Positions 26,001 through 35,360 of a DNA stretch of 64,000 nt are shown here, piece by piece (position 1 is the first letter of the stretch; each line of letters begins with the position of its first letter). Under the pieces are notes generated by a model. It was not told where the DNA came from, did no database searches, and worked only from the letters and a program-made list of their open reading frames with translations. The stretch comes from Bacteroidaceae bacterium (GTDB taxonomy: Bacteria; Bacteroidota; Bacteroidia; Bacteroidales; Bacteroidaceae): assembly GCA_017940605.1 (NCBI GenBank), contig JAGAYF010000050.1, forward strand, positions 1-64,000, written 5' to 3'. The translations under genes and the position numbers were made by a program.

Positions 26001-29000
26001 GTATTCATTTGATGCATCACTATATTCGTTTGTGTCTACCAATTTCTCATTAATAAAATCGAAGTCTACACTCACATTCACAGGATAGTACTCGTCGTTC
26101 TTGTTACCCATGTCTATATTGGCGATCCAAATGTCCTTTTCTTCATCATAAGTTGGATAAAGAGGTACTATTTGACCATTGGCTGCATGAATATACAATA
26201 CAATATTTGATACTTTTTCTGGTGAATTGTTTGTAAAGTCAATTGTATAGGTAAACTTTTTGTCGGGAAAGTATACTGTCCACTGATTTGGTTTCGTTGA
26301 TGGATTCTGGAAATCGAAAACCGATTCAAACATCTTGTACTTTTCAGGATTCCAATGGTACATAATCACTTTAGAAACCTGAATAGCATTCACATCATAC
26401 ATACATGATGCATTTTCAGAAAGAAGAACCAAACCAGCCTTTGTTGTCACCTTAGCATGAATGCTGTGCTTTGAAAGGTTATAGGGCTCATTCAGTTCAC
26501 AAGTAGTTGACCATGTACCATTGGCCTTTGAAGTGGTCTGACCTATCAATACATCATTGTCATATATTTCAACATTGGATGTGCCGATAGCCGTACCACT
26601 CACGGGGATCGTCGTCTTTGCCACCGTTGAGGGTACAGAGATAGACAGGTCTTTGGCTGTGTAGCTGGCCGATCCGATGGGCTGTGTCATTGTCTCACCA
26701 TTCAGGTCGAACTGGGCAAAGGCACTGGGAGCATACTCACCGCCAGACGTTGGAATGACACAGAAACGCACACGGTCGGTATAGCGATCCATGGGAATGC
26801 TGATCTGATGACCGTTGAGCGTGTAGCTGCTGGTGGAGTTGCCCACCATGACGCTGTTTTCCACAAACTCACACGACTCTGGTAGGTCCACAATCATCTG
26901 TACATTGCTGACATTCGTTGCATAGGCGGGTTTGAAGTCGATACGGCCTGTCAATGTAAGGTAGTTACCCGCCACGATGCTCGGCTTGTTCACCGTGAAT
27001 GACGTGTTGTTGCCCGTGTAGTACAGTTTACTTTCGTCAAACACAGGCACTTCGTCAATGCTGATGGCCGACACCGCACCGCTCTTTACCTCCACGCTGT
27101 TCTTTACATAGTCCGTTCCTTCTACAAGACCCGTCTGCGGCAGTTGTGCCAAGTCATAGATGGTATTGAACAGGCGGCTGCTTCCCATTGAAACCAACGT
27201 ATACCGTCCGTCGGCAAGGTCGTTGATATTCAGCGATGCCTCGGAGTAACTATAGGTCTTCAGCAACTTGCCGGCAGCATCGTAGAGCGAACCCACGACG
27301 GCAGCATTGCCCGTGGAAGCAAACGAGGATTGTATCCTTCCCAATTCCACAACCGCAAATGAGGCCTGTGCCTTCTGGTCTGCAATGGTAGCCGTGGCCG
27401 TCACAGGCATAAAGGCATTGGCACGGCTTGCCGCCGTCAGTCTCAGCACGTCACCATCGGCCACTTCCTCCAAAAGCACGACCTGCGGGTACTGCACGTT
27501 GTACTGGGTGATGGCCTGGTTCTTTGTGACATTGAACAAATCGTAGCTTACGTTCTGATAGTCGCTGTACCAATTCTGTGTCTGTCCATCACAAGTGGTG
27601 TAGGTAAAGTCCAGCGTAATGGTAGCTCCCGTAATGGTTCTCAGCGACACGTCGGGCAGCGTAATGGTCTCTGCCCCCGTCAACAGTGAATCACAATTGA
27701 CGGTCTGGCTGACATAGTCGGAAGCAGCAAAGGACACGGTCGTGGATACGCCGGCAATGTCAAGCGTAAACACGCCATTGCCATCGGTCTTGGCATTGAG
27801 CGTCTTGCCATACTTTCCGCCAAATGTCTGCGATGCGCTGACAACAGCCCCGCTCAGCGGAAGCCCCGTCGATGCATCCTTCACCTTGCCAGAAATCTGT
27901 ACCTGCGGAATAGCACTGAGCCGGCATGTCAGTTTGTTGTTGCCATCGGTTATGACATAGTCCTCCGGCTGCGGCATATTGTATGCCATTGCCAATTCTT
28001 GCGGCAGCACCACACGATAGGTAGCTTGATAACCTGTCGGCAATCCCACCAACGACACGCCCTGGGCCAGGTAATTGCCTTTTGCATCGGTCCATGTCAC
28101 TTGTGTCTGCGCCGTTACATCTTGGCCGTCAGGAGTAAGCACGGAAAGTTGTACCGACTGTGGCTTTGACAAAGAGGTAAATGCCACACTTACGTCTTCG
28201 TCCTTCACTTCCACATCGTCTATTTGTCCGAACACATCACCGCGTTCATTACGCAAGGTCACGTTCCACGATGTGTTGCGAATGATGTTGGAAAAAGTAT
28301 AAGTCCTGCGCTCTGTCATTACATAGTACATGCGCTGGCCGCTCTTCGTATTGGTCAGTTCCAGCCACATTTGTGCATAGTCAGCCGCACTGGCCTCTTC
28401 GGGCAATGATATGGAGATACTGCGGATGTCTTCCTGAATGGGCAATAACGTAAATTTTCCCCATTCCTCTTTGTCTTGATACTGCGGAATGGCCGCAGCG
28501 GGCACATAGACCACCAATCCTTCGGGAACACCTTGGAACACATTGCTTCCGAGCGCAGGCGGGGTCATGGCATAAATGGTCAGCGATGACAGCTTGGAAC
28601 ATCCGGCAAAGGTCCGCGCACCTATACTCTCAATCGTCGCAGGAAGATAGACCGTCTCAAGATTCGTATAGTCGAATGCATACGAGGGGACTTCCGTCAC
28701 ACCGGTTACACGGCTCAGGTCCAGCAAAGAGCAATTGGAATAGTAGTTTGCAATTCCGAAATCATTGCTGGTAATCCTTCCGGCCACAATGATCATCTGC
28801 ACATCGTCGCTGCTGCTTCCGCTGATCACGGTAGAAATGGCACTTGACAGACTGCCTGCCGTAAAGTAATCGACAATGACCTCACCGGTCTGCTTGTCCC
28901 AATGGTTGCGGTTCGGGTTGGCCGGACTGACAGGATGGTACTCAAAGACACCCGTCAATTGTACATTGTGCGAGGGCATCACGAAATCCATGCTCGGATT

Positions 29001-29546
29001 GGTCGACAAGACGGAATCGCCCATCATCCACCGCTTGAACACGAAGTCCGTGTTGGCATATGCCCGCAGGGAGTTGTTGCTTCCTACAGCCAAGCGCTCA
29101 TTGCTGATGTTGAAGCTGCCGCTGTTCATCGGCACGGCGGTCAAGGACAACTGGTATTTCAGTGCTTGTTCCTGCGGGTCGGAAGGACTGGACGGACAAT
29201 AGGCAAACACGCCCGTAATGTCCACATCGTGTGACGGCATCGTAAAGTCATAGGAAGCTGACTTGGAAAGCGTATCGCCTTCACACAGCCAGGCCACAAA
29301 AGTGAAGTCGGTATTTGAATAGGCACGAAGATTGTACCTTTCTCCAACAGCCACCTTTGCACTCGTCGTATTGAAGCTGCCACCTCCGGAAGGCGTGGCC
29401 TTCATTGTAAGCGTATATTTCTGTACAGGCGTCTCTGGGGCAGAAGGGTCGGAGGGACTTGCCGGATTGTAGTCTCCTCCTATCTGTGCCCAGATGTACA
29501 AGGGCATTAATAACAGAAATACTGCAAGGGAAATCCTGCTCTTCAT
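23094..29546 (-). CDS. Giant mosaic surface protein (2150 aa), probable T9SS cargo
   Basis: A secreted multi-domain protein, likely an adhesin; no enzymatic site is evident. In order: signal peptide (about 1-20); two InlB B-repeat-like modules (KATPSGGGSFN... and LTAVPMNSGSFN..., about 45-200); a BspA-like LRR stretch (about 215-370); a carboxypeptidase-regulatory-like domain (GKVKDASTGLPLSGAVVSAS, about 560); Ig-like modules; a long low-GC middle with charged helices and an Ala/Gly-rich hydrophobic segment (AIMDLVMFGAVATAAGTGG); a Gly/Ser/Asn linker; a second regulatory-like domain (PSGYVYEGIASNRLEGV); a chitobiase-C-type domain (ATIYYTLDGSCPC); and a T9SS type A sorting domain (MVTALNGMVVASSS to YIIRIQTEDGTYNRKVLK). 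Its start overlaps the stop of the upstream gene by one base. Confidence 0.85.
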   Translation of the reverse strand: MKSRISLAVFLLLMPLYIWAQIGGDYNPASPSDPSAPETPVQKYTLTMKATPSGGGSFNTTSAKVAVGERYNLRAYSNTDFTFVAWLCEGDTLSKSASYDFTMPSHDVDITGVFAYCPSSPSDPQEQALKYQLSLTAVPMNSGSFNISNERLAVGSNNSLRAYANTDFVFKRWMMGDSVLSTNPSMDFVMPSHNVQLTGVFEYHPVSPANPNRNHWDKQTGEVIVDYFTAGSLSSAISTVISGSSSDDVQMIIVAGRITSNDFGIANYYSNCSLLDLSRVTGVTEVPSYAFDYTNLETVYLPATIESIGARTFAGCSKLSSLTIYAMTPPALGSNVFQGVPEGLVVYVPAAAIPQYQDKEEWGKFTLLPIQEDIRSISISLPEEASAADYAQMWLELTNTKSGQRMYYVMTERRTYTFSNIIRNTSWNVTLRNERGDVFGQIDDVEVKDEDVSVAFTSLSKPQSVQLSVLTPDGQDVTAQTQVTWTDAKGNYLAQGVSLVGLPTGYQATYRVVLPQELAMAYNMPQPEDYVITDGNNKLTCRLSAIPQVQISGKVKDASTGLPLSGAVVSASQTFGGKYGKTLNAKTDGNGVFTLDIAGVSTTVSFAASDYVSQTVNCDSLLTGAETITLPDVSLRTITGATITLDFTYTTCDGQTQNWYSDYQNVSYDLFNVTKNQAITQYNVQYPQVVLLEEVADGDVLRLTAASRANAFMPVTATATIADQKAQASFAVVELGRIQSSFASTGNAAVVGSLYDAAGKLLKTYSYSEASLNINDLADGRYTLVSMGSSRLFNTIYDLAQLPQTGLVEGTDYVKNSVEVKSGAVSAISIDEVPVFDESKLYYTGNNTSFTVNKPSIVAGNYLTLTGRIDFKPAYATNVSNVQMIVDLPESCEFVENSVMVGNSTSSYTLNGHQISIPMDRYTDRVRFCVIPTSGGEYAPSAFAQFDLNGETMTQPIGSASYTAKDLSISVPSTVAKTTIPVSGTAIGTSNVEIYDNDVLIGQTTSKANGTWSTTCELNEPYNLSKHSIHAKVTTKAGLVLLSENASCMYDVNAIQVSKVIMYHWNPEKYKMFESVFDFQNPSTKPNQWTVYFPDKKFTYTIDFTNNSPEKVSNIVLYIHAANGQIVPLYPTYDEEKDIWIANIDMGNKNDEYYPVNVSVDFDFINEKLVDTNEYSDASNEYLNLSKEFEASIAYFDGWMSNNDPINEIDDIECTEGVDWTSEIDEKITEIAGIFLPEDNENTYHFFSSMSDEELDNYLSRLQDVDLEKELAMMESEMDSILVIMSSNNNALFELGDGRTISMKSCEGLNAEILIEQGFKFCPSTGRNGVYIRITENISEFVDMDNNTYTTIQYGSSLINFSRKSFKTLSKLDDFNEITDKINGLYQPIAKAWQETNDKLYNFVEKFKNEYVAKSFDFGRKKAVYNSKLAKLNRLKSELKSLNSLSLEYHLKLGEIQSYQKEVKTAKKLMDNAGRLKALAGTAYNSVKPLPGFFAKKLPLVKYADAIYTFLSVARRYQKVYMSIPDPCKDDQAKAKSLQSDCVKEGWSVEGVAAIKLGSTAIMDLVMFGAVATAAGTGGVSLLAAAGTAIVNILANLVIDNAFNKQVEKSINAIIAERNKLECVKKCGTNGYPPCPDDGSNSGYSNPDSGGSGNNSGGSTNSGCLNDNVQIDPSGYVYEGIASNRLEGVTATAYYKEMVEDMYGDLHENIVKWDAAEYAQENPLFTDENGMYAWDVPNGMWQVKFEKEGYETAYSEWLPVPPPQLDVNIAMKQNRQPEVKAARAYEDAVEVEFDKYMMPELLTAENIIVLQNGSPVEGTVELLNEEATTEGSEVSFASKVRFNAAQPFTEQEVTLLVNNRVKSYAGIRMQDNYQQTFSIEQEIKQIVSDSAVVVGYGNTSTLVVSVLPASASKGKTLTVKTSSPMILGVKAEQVTIDNEGKAKITVSGELPGTAALTLSVEGTDKTATTMASVETIKTVATPTANIASGIEVKKGTAITLACETEGATIYYTLDGSCPCDNTAARKVYDGTPIVINETVTIKAMAIAPNMYESEVAEFTYLVDVTGIDDITINGQIQIHPLPIRDKVNISAGGKKIKKVMVTALNGMVVASSSKESKTVVLDMGSAAAGVYIIRIQTEDGTYNRKVLKVY
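24600..26450 (-). other. Low-GC segment inside the giant surface protein gene
   Basis: Within the gene, this segment is clearly AT-rich compared with both flanks, whose codons are GC-rich. It encodes Lys/Leu-rich predicted helices (for example KLNRLKSELKSLNSLSLEY), an Ala/Gly-rich hydrophobic stretch and a short Cys-containing linker, unlike the beta-sandwich modules around it. The reading frame is intact. It suggests a domain gained by recombination; limits are approximate. Confidence 0.6.
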
Positions 29547-32491
29547 TATTTCACTACGATTTTACGTTGCACATCCTTGCTGCTGATCACATAAATGCCC
29601 TTGGGCAGGTTTGCCGTAGTTCCTGCGCCGTAGTTTCCAACCAGGCGGCCGTCAATGGTATAGACGGCATAGGGCGAGTGGGCAGTAATGATGCCATTGT
29701 CTACATGAATGGTGCTGATGCCCGTGGCCTCACCAAACTTCAATGCGAAACGGTTGTCATTGTAACCAGCCTTTGCCGTAAATGCGTATTCCCCGGACAG
29801 GACAGTCTCGGTATTCGTCTCATGGTCTATGAGAACAAGAGGTTCTTTCTCTGCCGAAGCCACAGACAACGTAAAATGACCGTCAGCAGGCGCATAGAAT
29901 CCCAGGCTGACAGTACCGTCGGCCACAGGACGCTCGTTGATGGCATACCTCACGCCGTTCTCCATCGTATAGACAAGCATTGCTGCATTGTCATCAGCAA
30001 TGAACTTGGAGGCATCCTTGTCCAGTTCGTATGCCAGCGAAGCCTTTTCGTTCACCACAATGCGGGTACGGTCCTCAGCCGTTCCATCGCTCACAAAGAT
30101 GTTAAATATCTTTCTTGACACATTCATGGGAACGCGCCCTTTTGCCGATGCCGGCAGTGCCTGAACCGTGGCATCTTTCTGTCTTCCGGCTTTGTCAAAG
30201 GTAATGGAAGCCTGGTCCACCGGACGCTGCACGAAGAAAGACTGGGCAGGGCGCAGAATGTATGAGTCATCCACCGGCGAGTAGGCATCATAGCGCCTGT
30301 AGTATCTGTTCCAAACGGTTATTGGGGCGGTGAAGCCCATGCGGCGCGTGTCATAGTAGCAAGGATAGGGGTTGCCTATCAGATTCCAGGAACGGTTGTG
30401 CTCAAACTCACTCAGGTATTCACCCAAAGGCATCACCACACTTTCCTTCTCAAACACCTTGTTCTTGTTGGTGTTGTTGATGGCTGGGAAAGTGAAGTCG
30501 GCATTCTGCCTATTGCACCTGAGAATGTAACCTTCATAGGCATTCATTACGTCGTCTTCCGTAAGATTCACCCACGTATCGCCGCTTTGCTGTGCGCGGT
30601 TAGAACCCGAATACTTACGGATGGCAAACTGTGTTCCGTCGGGGTAGGTTATATCCGACACCTTTACGTCGTAGGGCAGCGAAATGAAATACCAAGTACC
30701 GGTGTCGTAGACTCTCAAGACGGTCTGAACGTTGTCGGAACGCATGGTTCCATTGGGAATGAGGGATGTGAAGTGGGCATCATAGGAATAATGATTGCTA
30801 CTGTTACTATAACCTAAATACTGGTATTGCTTGTAGTTGTGCATGGATAGGGTGGAACTGCCATTGTAATCCAATGCACCGCAATAAGTCTTCGTAGATC
30901 CGTTGCGGGTCTGATAGAACCAATCTATTGCCATGTCAAGATGGTCTGCAAATTCCGTGGCATCATCTATGGTGGCATCATCATAGATGCATGCAAAGGA
31001 AGTCTTCTCTTCCAAAGGAAGGATGGTGTAAAACGTACTCCATCCATTCTCAGTACGGTATTTGTCAATGGACATGGCCGGAACATAGAGTTTTACGTCT
31101 GTCTTGTCACATCCATACAATATGGAATAACCACTTCCATGAGTAGGAGGCGTTACGGCACGACTCACCACTTTCTTAATGTTTGTACATCCATAGAACG
31201 CCCCACTAGTCATGCTGCGGAATGTACTGGGCAAGTCTATCTCGGTCAAAGCCGTACAGCCACGGAAGGGTTCACTACCAAAATATGTCAGTCCTTCAGC
31301 AAACTTCACTTCTGCAAGTTGTTCACATTCATAAAAGGCCCTATAACCTATGGTTTTTACACCTGGAAGATCTACTGATGTCAGTTTTGTTGCCCAAAAT
31401 GCCTCTTCACCGATGGATGCTACGGACGCAGGTAAGGAAATAGAAGATAATTGACTATAAGCAAAACAATAACTTTTTATGGCAGTAACTGAAGACGGGA
31501 TGGCTATTTCTTGTAATTTACTCGCATAAAAGGCATAACTTCCTATAGCCGTCAACCCTTCGGGCAGGGTCATGTGCGATGCCCCAAGTCGTCCAAATGC
31601 TCCCTGTGCAATGGAATCCGTCTTGGACAACACCACCTTGTTCAAACGATAGGTCTGTGCAAAGGCATACTGTCCGATAAACTTTACTTCCGGAAGGTAC
31701 AGTTCCTCAAGAAGAGAAAAGCCTTCTCTATTGTCACTATAATTACTTGCCCCATCAAATTGATTGGGTATGTTGGCTATGATGGCTTGTGACAAATCCA
31801 GTTTTGTCAATTGCTTCATACGCTTGAACACATTCAGGTCGTTTTCATTGAGTTCTCCCACTACCGTCAGTTCATTCACCTTATACCAATTGTCCGTTTG
31901 CTGCAAGAGCAATTGGGCAAATTCGCCTGCCTTGGTCATATTGACTGTGATTTTCAAGGGTTCTGTTCCCTCAGCATTGATGAGAACATAGTTCCTCCAA
32001 CTCGTGTTTTCATAGTACGAAGCCAGCGTTGATTCAGGAACAAAAACCCTATTCAGATTGGAAAACCTATCACTATTAACATAATCGATATAGCTATTTA
32101 CATGCAACTCCTTTACAGGATCAGGAATAGTATAGATAGCGGTAACGGTTGCAGGTAGGGTCAGCGACGTTACACTTTGCGCCTTACTGAAATCACAATC
32201 ACTATACCCTATACGTGCCACTGCATAACGAGTTGACGAATATTCAATGCTGTCAGGAACGGTCAGCGAGGTCTGCTGAGAAATGGCTCCGCAAAAATAG
32301 ACAGTTGAACCCGAACGATAAAAACCAAGCACAGTCCCATCATCCAATGTGGCAGTCAGATTTGCTCTGCCAATTCCTGAACTGGAATTGGATGTTACCG
32401 TTACGATTGAGGTGGCCATACTCTTCATAGGCACTGCCGCGAGCACTGCTCCCAGCATCCCTAATGCCAAAAGGGAATAGATTTTCTTCAT
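29546..32491 (-). CDS. BspA-like leucine-rich repeat surface protein, probable T9SS cargo
   Basis: A 981-aa secreted protein. Signal peptide residues about 1-26 (KKIYSLLALGMLGAVLAAVP). Residues about 60-480 contain LRR_5/BspA-type repeats (LPEGLTAIGSYAFYASKLQE, IPSSVTAIKSYCFAYSQLSS), which in BspA mediate binding to host proteins. The rest is a beta-rich region (WYFISLPYDVKVSDITYPDG, RSWNLIGNPYPCYYD) and a C-terminal sorting-like domain (VYTIDGRLVGNYGAG to GIYVISSKDVQRKIVVK). An ATG three codons upstream is also possible. First gene of an operon with the 2150-aa protein, TAATG overlap. Confidence 0.87.
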   Translation of the reverse strand: MKKIYSLLALGMLGAVLAAVPMKSMATSIVTVTSNSSSGIGRANLTATLDDGTVLGFYRSGSTVYFCGAISQQTSLTVPDSIEYSSTRYAVARIGYSDCDFSKAQSVTSLTLPATVTAIYTIPDPVKELHVNSYIDYVNSDRFSNLNRVFVPESTLASYYENTSWRNYVLINAEGTEPLKITVNMTKAGEFAQLLLQQTDNWYKVNELTVVGELNENDLNVFKRMKQLTKLDLSQAIIANIPNQFDGASNYSDNREGFSLLEELYLPEVKFIGQYAFAQTYRLNKVVLSKTDSIAQGAFGRLGASHMTLPEGLTAIGSYAFYASKLQEIAIPSSVTAIKSYCFAYSQLSSISLPASVASIGEEAFWATKLTSVDLPGVKTIGYRAFYECEQLAEVKFAEGLTYFGSEPFRGCTALTEIDLPSTFRSMTSGAFYGCTNIKKVVSRAVTPPTHGSGYSILYGCDKTDVKLYVPAMSIDKYRTENGWSTFYTILPLEEKTSFACIYDDATIDDATEFADHLDMAIDWFYQTRNGSTKTYCGALDYNGSSTLSMHNYKQYQYLGYSNSSNHYSYDAHFTSLIPNGTMRSDNVQTVLRVYDTGTWYFISLPYDVKVSDITYPDGTQFAIRKYSGSNRAQQSGDTWVNLTEDDVMNAYEGYILRCNRQNADFTFPAINNTNKNKVFEKESVVMPLGEYLSEFEHNRSWNLIGNPYPCYYDTRRMGFTAPITVWNRYYRRYDAYSPVDDSYILRPAQSFFVQRPVDQASITFDKAGRQKDATVQALPASAKGRVPMNVSRKIFNIFVSDGTAEDRTRIVVNEKASLAYELDKDASKFIADDNAAMLVYTMENGVRYAINERPVADGTVSLGFYAPADGHFTLSVASAEKEPLVLIDHETNTETVLSGEYAFTAKAGYNDNRFALKFGEATGISTIHVDNGIITAHSPYAVYTIDGRLVGNYGAGTTANLPKGIYVISSKDVQRKIVVK

Positions 32492-32888
32492 GTTGTACAT
32501 TTTTTTAATTATTAATTATTATTTTCTATTTATGCATACGAAAAATGCGCAGAACGAATCTACGCACTACCAAGGTTTACCACAACCTAAACATACCATA
32601 GAAACGCCTGCGCACTGGGCGCGACGCTCTTGCATGTTTGTATCTTGGCTCATTTACATTCGAGGTGGTAATTCGGTAGTGTAGAGAAGCCTATCTGCTT
32701 TTGATGACCCTTTCGAGAAATCAGCTACAAAGTTAACACTTATTTCTGAACATGGGCAAACAAAAACAACAGATTTTGAGAAAACACCCGTCAAGGTATC
32801 CAGACATCAGCAAGGATGTGCCCTGCCTATGGCATACTTGTCCTGCCGCTTTCCCGACCCTAATAAATACTGCGTGTGACAAAACTCA
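32492..32888. other. Leader and upstream region of the surface-protein operon
   Basis: No gene seen. On the - strand leader, TGCGCAG (32546-32552) and CTGCGCA (32608-32614) form a 7-bp inverted repeat with a 55-base loop. I could not place a clean TAnnTTTG box; TATGTTTA near 32595 is the closest. Confidence 0.4.
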
Positions 32889-32936
32889 GAGTAATTTTAA
32901 AATTACTCCCTCTAATTTTAAAATTAGAGGGAGTAA
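32889..32936. repeat. Two overlapping perfect palindromes with a shared AATTTTAAAATT core
   Basis: The first palindrome (32889-32908) is GAGTAATTTTAAAATTACTC. The second, 34 bases long (32903-32936), has the same core flanked by TTACTCCCTCT and its complement. They share six bases, so only one can fold as a hairpin at a time. They lie between the surface-protein operon leader and the metY-like gene end, and resemble an intergenic repeat. Confidence 0.75.
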
Positions 32937-33096
32937 GTTGTTACATTACTGCGGTGTTTGAACACGCAAGGGGAATGCCGGCTGTTCCATACTGCGCATG
33001 ACGCGCCATGACCGTAGGCGGAAAATGACGGGGCGGCAGGGATGCTTCCCTCCATGTCCAACTATAGGGCCGGCACTTGCTCGCGTTCCCCTTGCT

Positions 33097-34380
33097 TCAG
33101 AGACGGTCCAATGCCTGCCGGATGTCGTGAAGGATGTCGTCAACGTCTTCTATGCCCACGGAAAGCCGAATCAGGTCGGGCGCTACGCCGGCCTCGCGCA
33201 ACTGTTCATCGGAAAGCTGGCGATGGGTGTGGCTGGCCGGATGAAGGACACAGGTGCGGGCATCGGCAACGTGGGTGACGATGGCTATCAGCCTGAGGGA
33301 GTCCATGAAGCGGACGGCTGTCGCACGGTCGCCCTTCAGTCCAAACGCCAGGACGCCGCATGAGCCGTTGGGCAGGTACTTCATGGCCAAGGCATGGCTC
33401 TCATCGTGGGGCAGACCGCTGTAGCGCACCCATGCCACACGGTCGTCATGCAGGAGGAACTCGGCCACCCGCTGGGCATTCTCGCAATGGCGCGGCATAC
33501 GCAGGTGCAGGGTTTCCAACCCCAGGTTGAGCAGGAAGGCATTCTGCGGCGCGGGGATGCTGCCCAGGTCGCGCATGAGCTGAGCTACGAGCTTGGTCAT
33601 GTAGGCCATCTTGCCAAATGCCTTTGTGTAGGTCAGGCCGTGATAGGACGCATCGGGGGTTGTCAGCCCGGGAAACCTGTCTGCATGTGCCTCCCAGTCG
33701 AAGTGACCGCTATCCACCACGCATCCGCCCACCTGCGTGGCGTGGCCGTCCATGTACTTGGTGGTGGAATGGGTCACAATGTCGGCCCCCCATTCAAACG
33801 GGCGGCAGTTGATGGGGGTGGGGAATGTGTTGTCGACAATCAAGGGGACACCGTGTTGATGGGCCACACGGGCCAGTTTCTCTATGTCGAGCACCTTGCA
33901 GCCGGGGTTGGAAACCGTCTCGCCGAACAACGCCTTGGTGTTCGGGCGGAAGGTCCTGCCTATTTCTTCTTCCGTGGCATCCTGATTGATGAAGGTGCAC
34001 TGGATGCCCAGTTTCTTCAGCGTAACGGCAAAGAGGTTGTAAGTACCGCCGTAGATTTCGTTGGAAGCAACGATATGGTCGCCTGCCTCACAGATATTGA
34101 AGATGGCATAGAAGTTGGCGGCTTGACCACTTGAGGTGAGCACTGCCCCTATGCCGTCCTCCAGTGCTGCTATCTTCCGTGCCACGGCATCATTGGTGGG
34201 ATTTTGCAGTCGTGTGTAGAAGTATCCTTCCTTCTTCAGGTCGAAGAGGTCGGCCATCTCCTCGGTGTTGTCATACTTGAATGTGGTACTCTGAACGATG
34301 GGGAGTACACGCGGTTCTCCGTTCTTGGGTTCCCACCCTGCCTGCACGCAGAGGGTTGCCAGCTTGGGTTTATTACTCAT
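33097..34380 (-). CDS. metY: O-acetylhomoserine sulfhydrylase / aminocarboxypropyltransferase
   Basis: PLP enzyme that makes homocysteine from O-acetylhomoserine and sulfide (methionine synthesis), possibly also acting as a cysteine synthase. 427 aa from MSNKPKLATLCVQAG. Signatures: FYTRLQNPTNDAVARKIAAL, GGTYNLFAVTL, and the PLP-lysine region VTHSTTKYMDGHATQVGG. The length and extra insertions fit the OAH sulfhydrylase branch more than MetB/MetC. A start 8 codons upstream is rejected because the -7 box TACCTTTG lies on it. Confidence 0.9.
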   Translation of the reverse strand: MSNKPKLATLCVQAGWEPKNGEPRVLPIVQSTTFKYDNTEEMADLFDLKKEGYFYTRLQNPTNDAVARKIAALEDGIGAVLTSSGQAANFYAIFNICEAGDHIVASNEIYGGTYNLFAVTLKKLGIQCTFINQDATEEEIGRTFRPNTKALFGETVSNPGCKVLDIEKLARVAHQHGVPLIVDNTFPTPINCRPFEWGADIVTHSTTKYMDGHATQVGGCVVDSGHFDWEAHADRFPGLTTPDASYHGLTYTKAFGKMAYMTKLVAQLMRDLGSIPAPQNAFLLNLGLETLHLRMPRHCENAQRVAEFLLHDDRVAWVRYSGLPHDESHALAMKYLPNGSCGVLAFGLKGDRATAVRFMDSLRLIAIVTHVADARTCVLHPASHTHRQLSDEQLREAGVAPDLIRLSVGIEDVDDILHDIRQALDRL

Positions 34381-34401
34381 GTTGCTTTCTGTTTTTTCCC
34401 G

Positions 34402-34409
34402 CAAAGGTA
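34402..34409 (-). promoter_or_regulatory. -7 box for metY
   Basis: TACCTTTG on the - strand, 21 bases before the start codon. Confidence 0.65.
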
Positions 34410-34516
34410 CTACTTTTTCGTGACTTCTTCATCTGCAACAGGATATAAGAACAGTGAAGGGCGCGGCAAAAGGAGGGCAGGAAGACCGAGGGGGTGCATT
34501 TTTGCAGGGAAACATA

Positions 34517-34546
34517 TTGCCAAAAGGAAAATAAAGAGTACTTTTG
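34517..34546 (+). promoter_or_regulatory. Promoter of the GT2/LAB_N/epimerase operon
   Basis: TTG (34517-34519) and TACTTTTG (34539-34546) are 19 bases apart. The glycosyltransferase start codon is 70 bases downstream; a purine-rich GGGAGGAGACAGAG stretch precedes it. Confidence 0.75.
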
Positions 34547-34616
34547 CGCTTGAAAATTTTCTCTGTGCCCCGCCCGAGCGGGAGGAGACAGAGACTTGAT
34601 AAAGAATTTTGCACAC

Positions 34617-35360
34617 ATGAAGAACCTGACCGCCCAATATGACTTGACCATCATCGTCCCCATCTACAACGAGGAGGACAACGTGACGAACCTGGAGAAA
34701 CGGCTGCAGGCGTTCCTGCCGCAGGCACGATACAAGTCGTGCGTGCTGTTTGTCAACGACGGCAGCAAGGACCGCAGCCTACAGCTGGTGGAGGAGGCAT
34801 GCCGGCGCAACGAGGATTTCTTCTTCCTGTCGTTTGCGGCCAACAGGGGACTGAGCGCGGCCATCAAGGCGGGCATTGACTGCTGCGAAAGCCGCTTCGT
34901 GGGCTACATGGACGCTGACCTGCAGACGGCGCCCGAGGACTTCAACATCCTGCTGGAGGACATTGAGCAATACCCCTTGGTGACGGGCATCAGGGCCAAC
35001 CGCAAGGACACGGGATTCAAGAAGTTGCAGTCCAAGATTGCCAACGGGTTCAGGCGGCGCATGACACACGACGGCGCGCAGGACACTGGCTGCCCCCTCA
35101 AGGTGCTTCAGACGGAATATGCGCGGCGCATCCCTTTCTTTACGGGCATGCACCGCTTCCTGCCCGCACTGATCCTGCTGCAGGACGGCGGCAGGTACAA
35201 GCAAGTACCAGTAAGGCATTTTCCGCGCACGGCAGGACAGAGCAAGTTCAGCCTGGGCAACCGACTGGTTGCGCCGCTGATGGACTGCTTCGTGTACCGA
35301 TGGATGAAGAAACGGTATATTAACTACTCCATTGCCCAGGAGAACGTACTGCGCCCATGA
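34617..35360 (+). CDS. Family 2 glycosyltransferase (DPM1/ArnC-like)
   Basis: A 247-aa GT-A fold enzyme that likely transfers a sugar from a nucleotide donor to a polyprenyl phosphate or lipid on the inner face of the membrane. Motifs: LTIIVPIYNEEDNV at the start, FVNDGSKDRSL, and the metal-binding DADLQTAPEDF. It lacks the C-terminal membrane helices of ArnC/GtrB, but the next gene encodes a small membrane protein and overlaps it by 4 bases (ATGA), so the two probably act together. Confidence 0.87.
   Translation: MKNLTAQYDLTIIVPIYNEEDNVTNLEKRLQAFLPQARYKSCVLFVNDGSKDRSLQLVEEACRRNEDFFFLSFAANRGLSAAIKAGIDCCESRFVGYMDADLQTAPEDFNILLEDIEQYPLVTGIRANRKDTGFKKLQSKIANGFRRRMTHDGAQDTGCPLKVLQTEYARRIPFFTGMHRFLPALILLQDGGRYKQVPVRHFPRTAGQSKFSLGNRLVAPLMDCFVYRWMKKRYINYSIAQENVLRP

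Noticed and set aside
32757..32961. A 69-codon + strand frame across the palindromes
   Set aside because: The peptide is a read-through of the repeat (NFKITPSNFKIRG) and has no other support.
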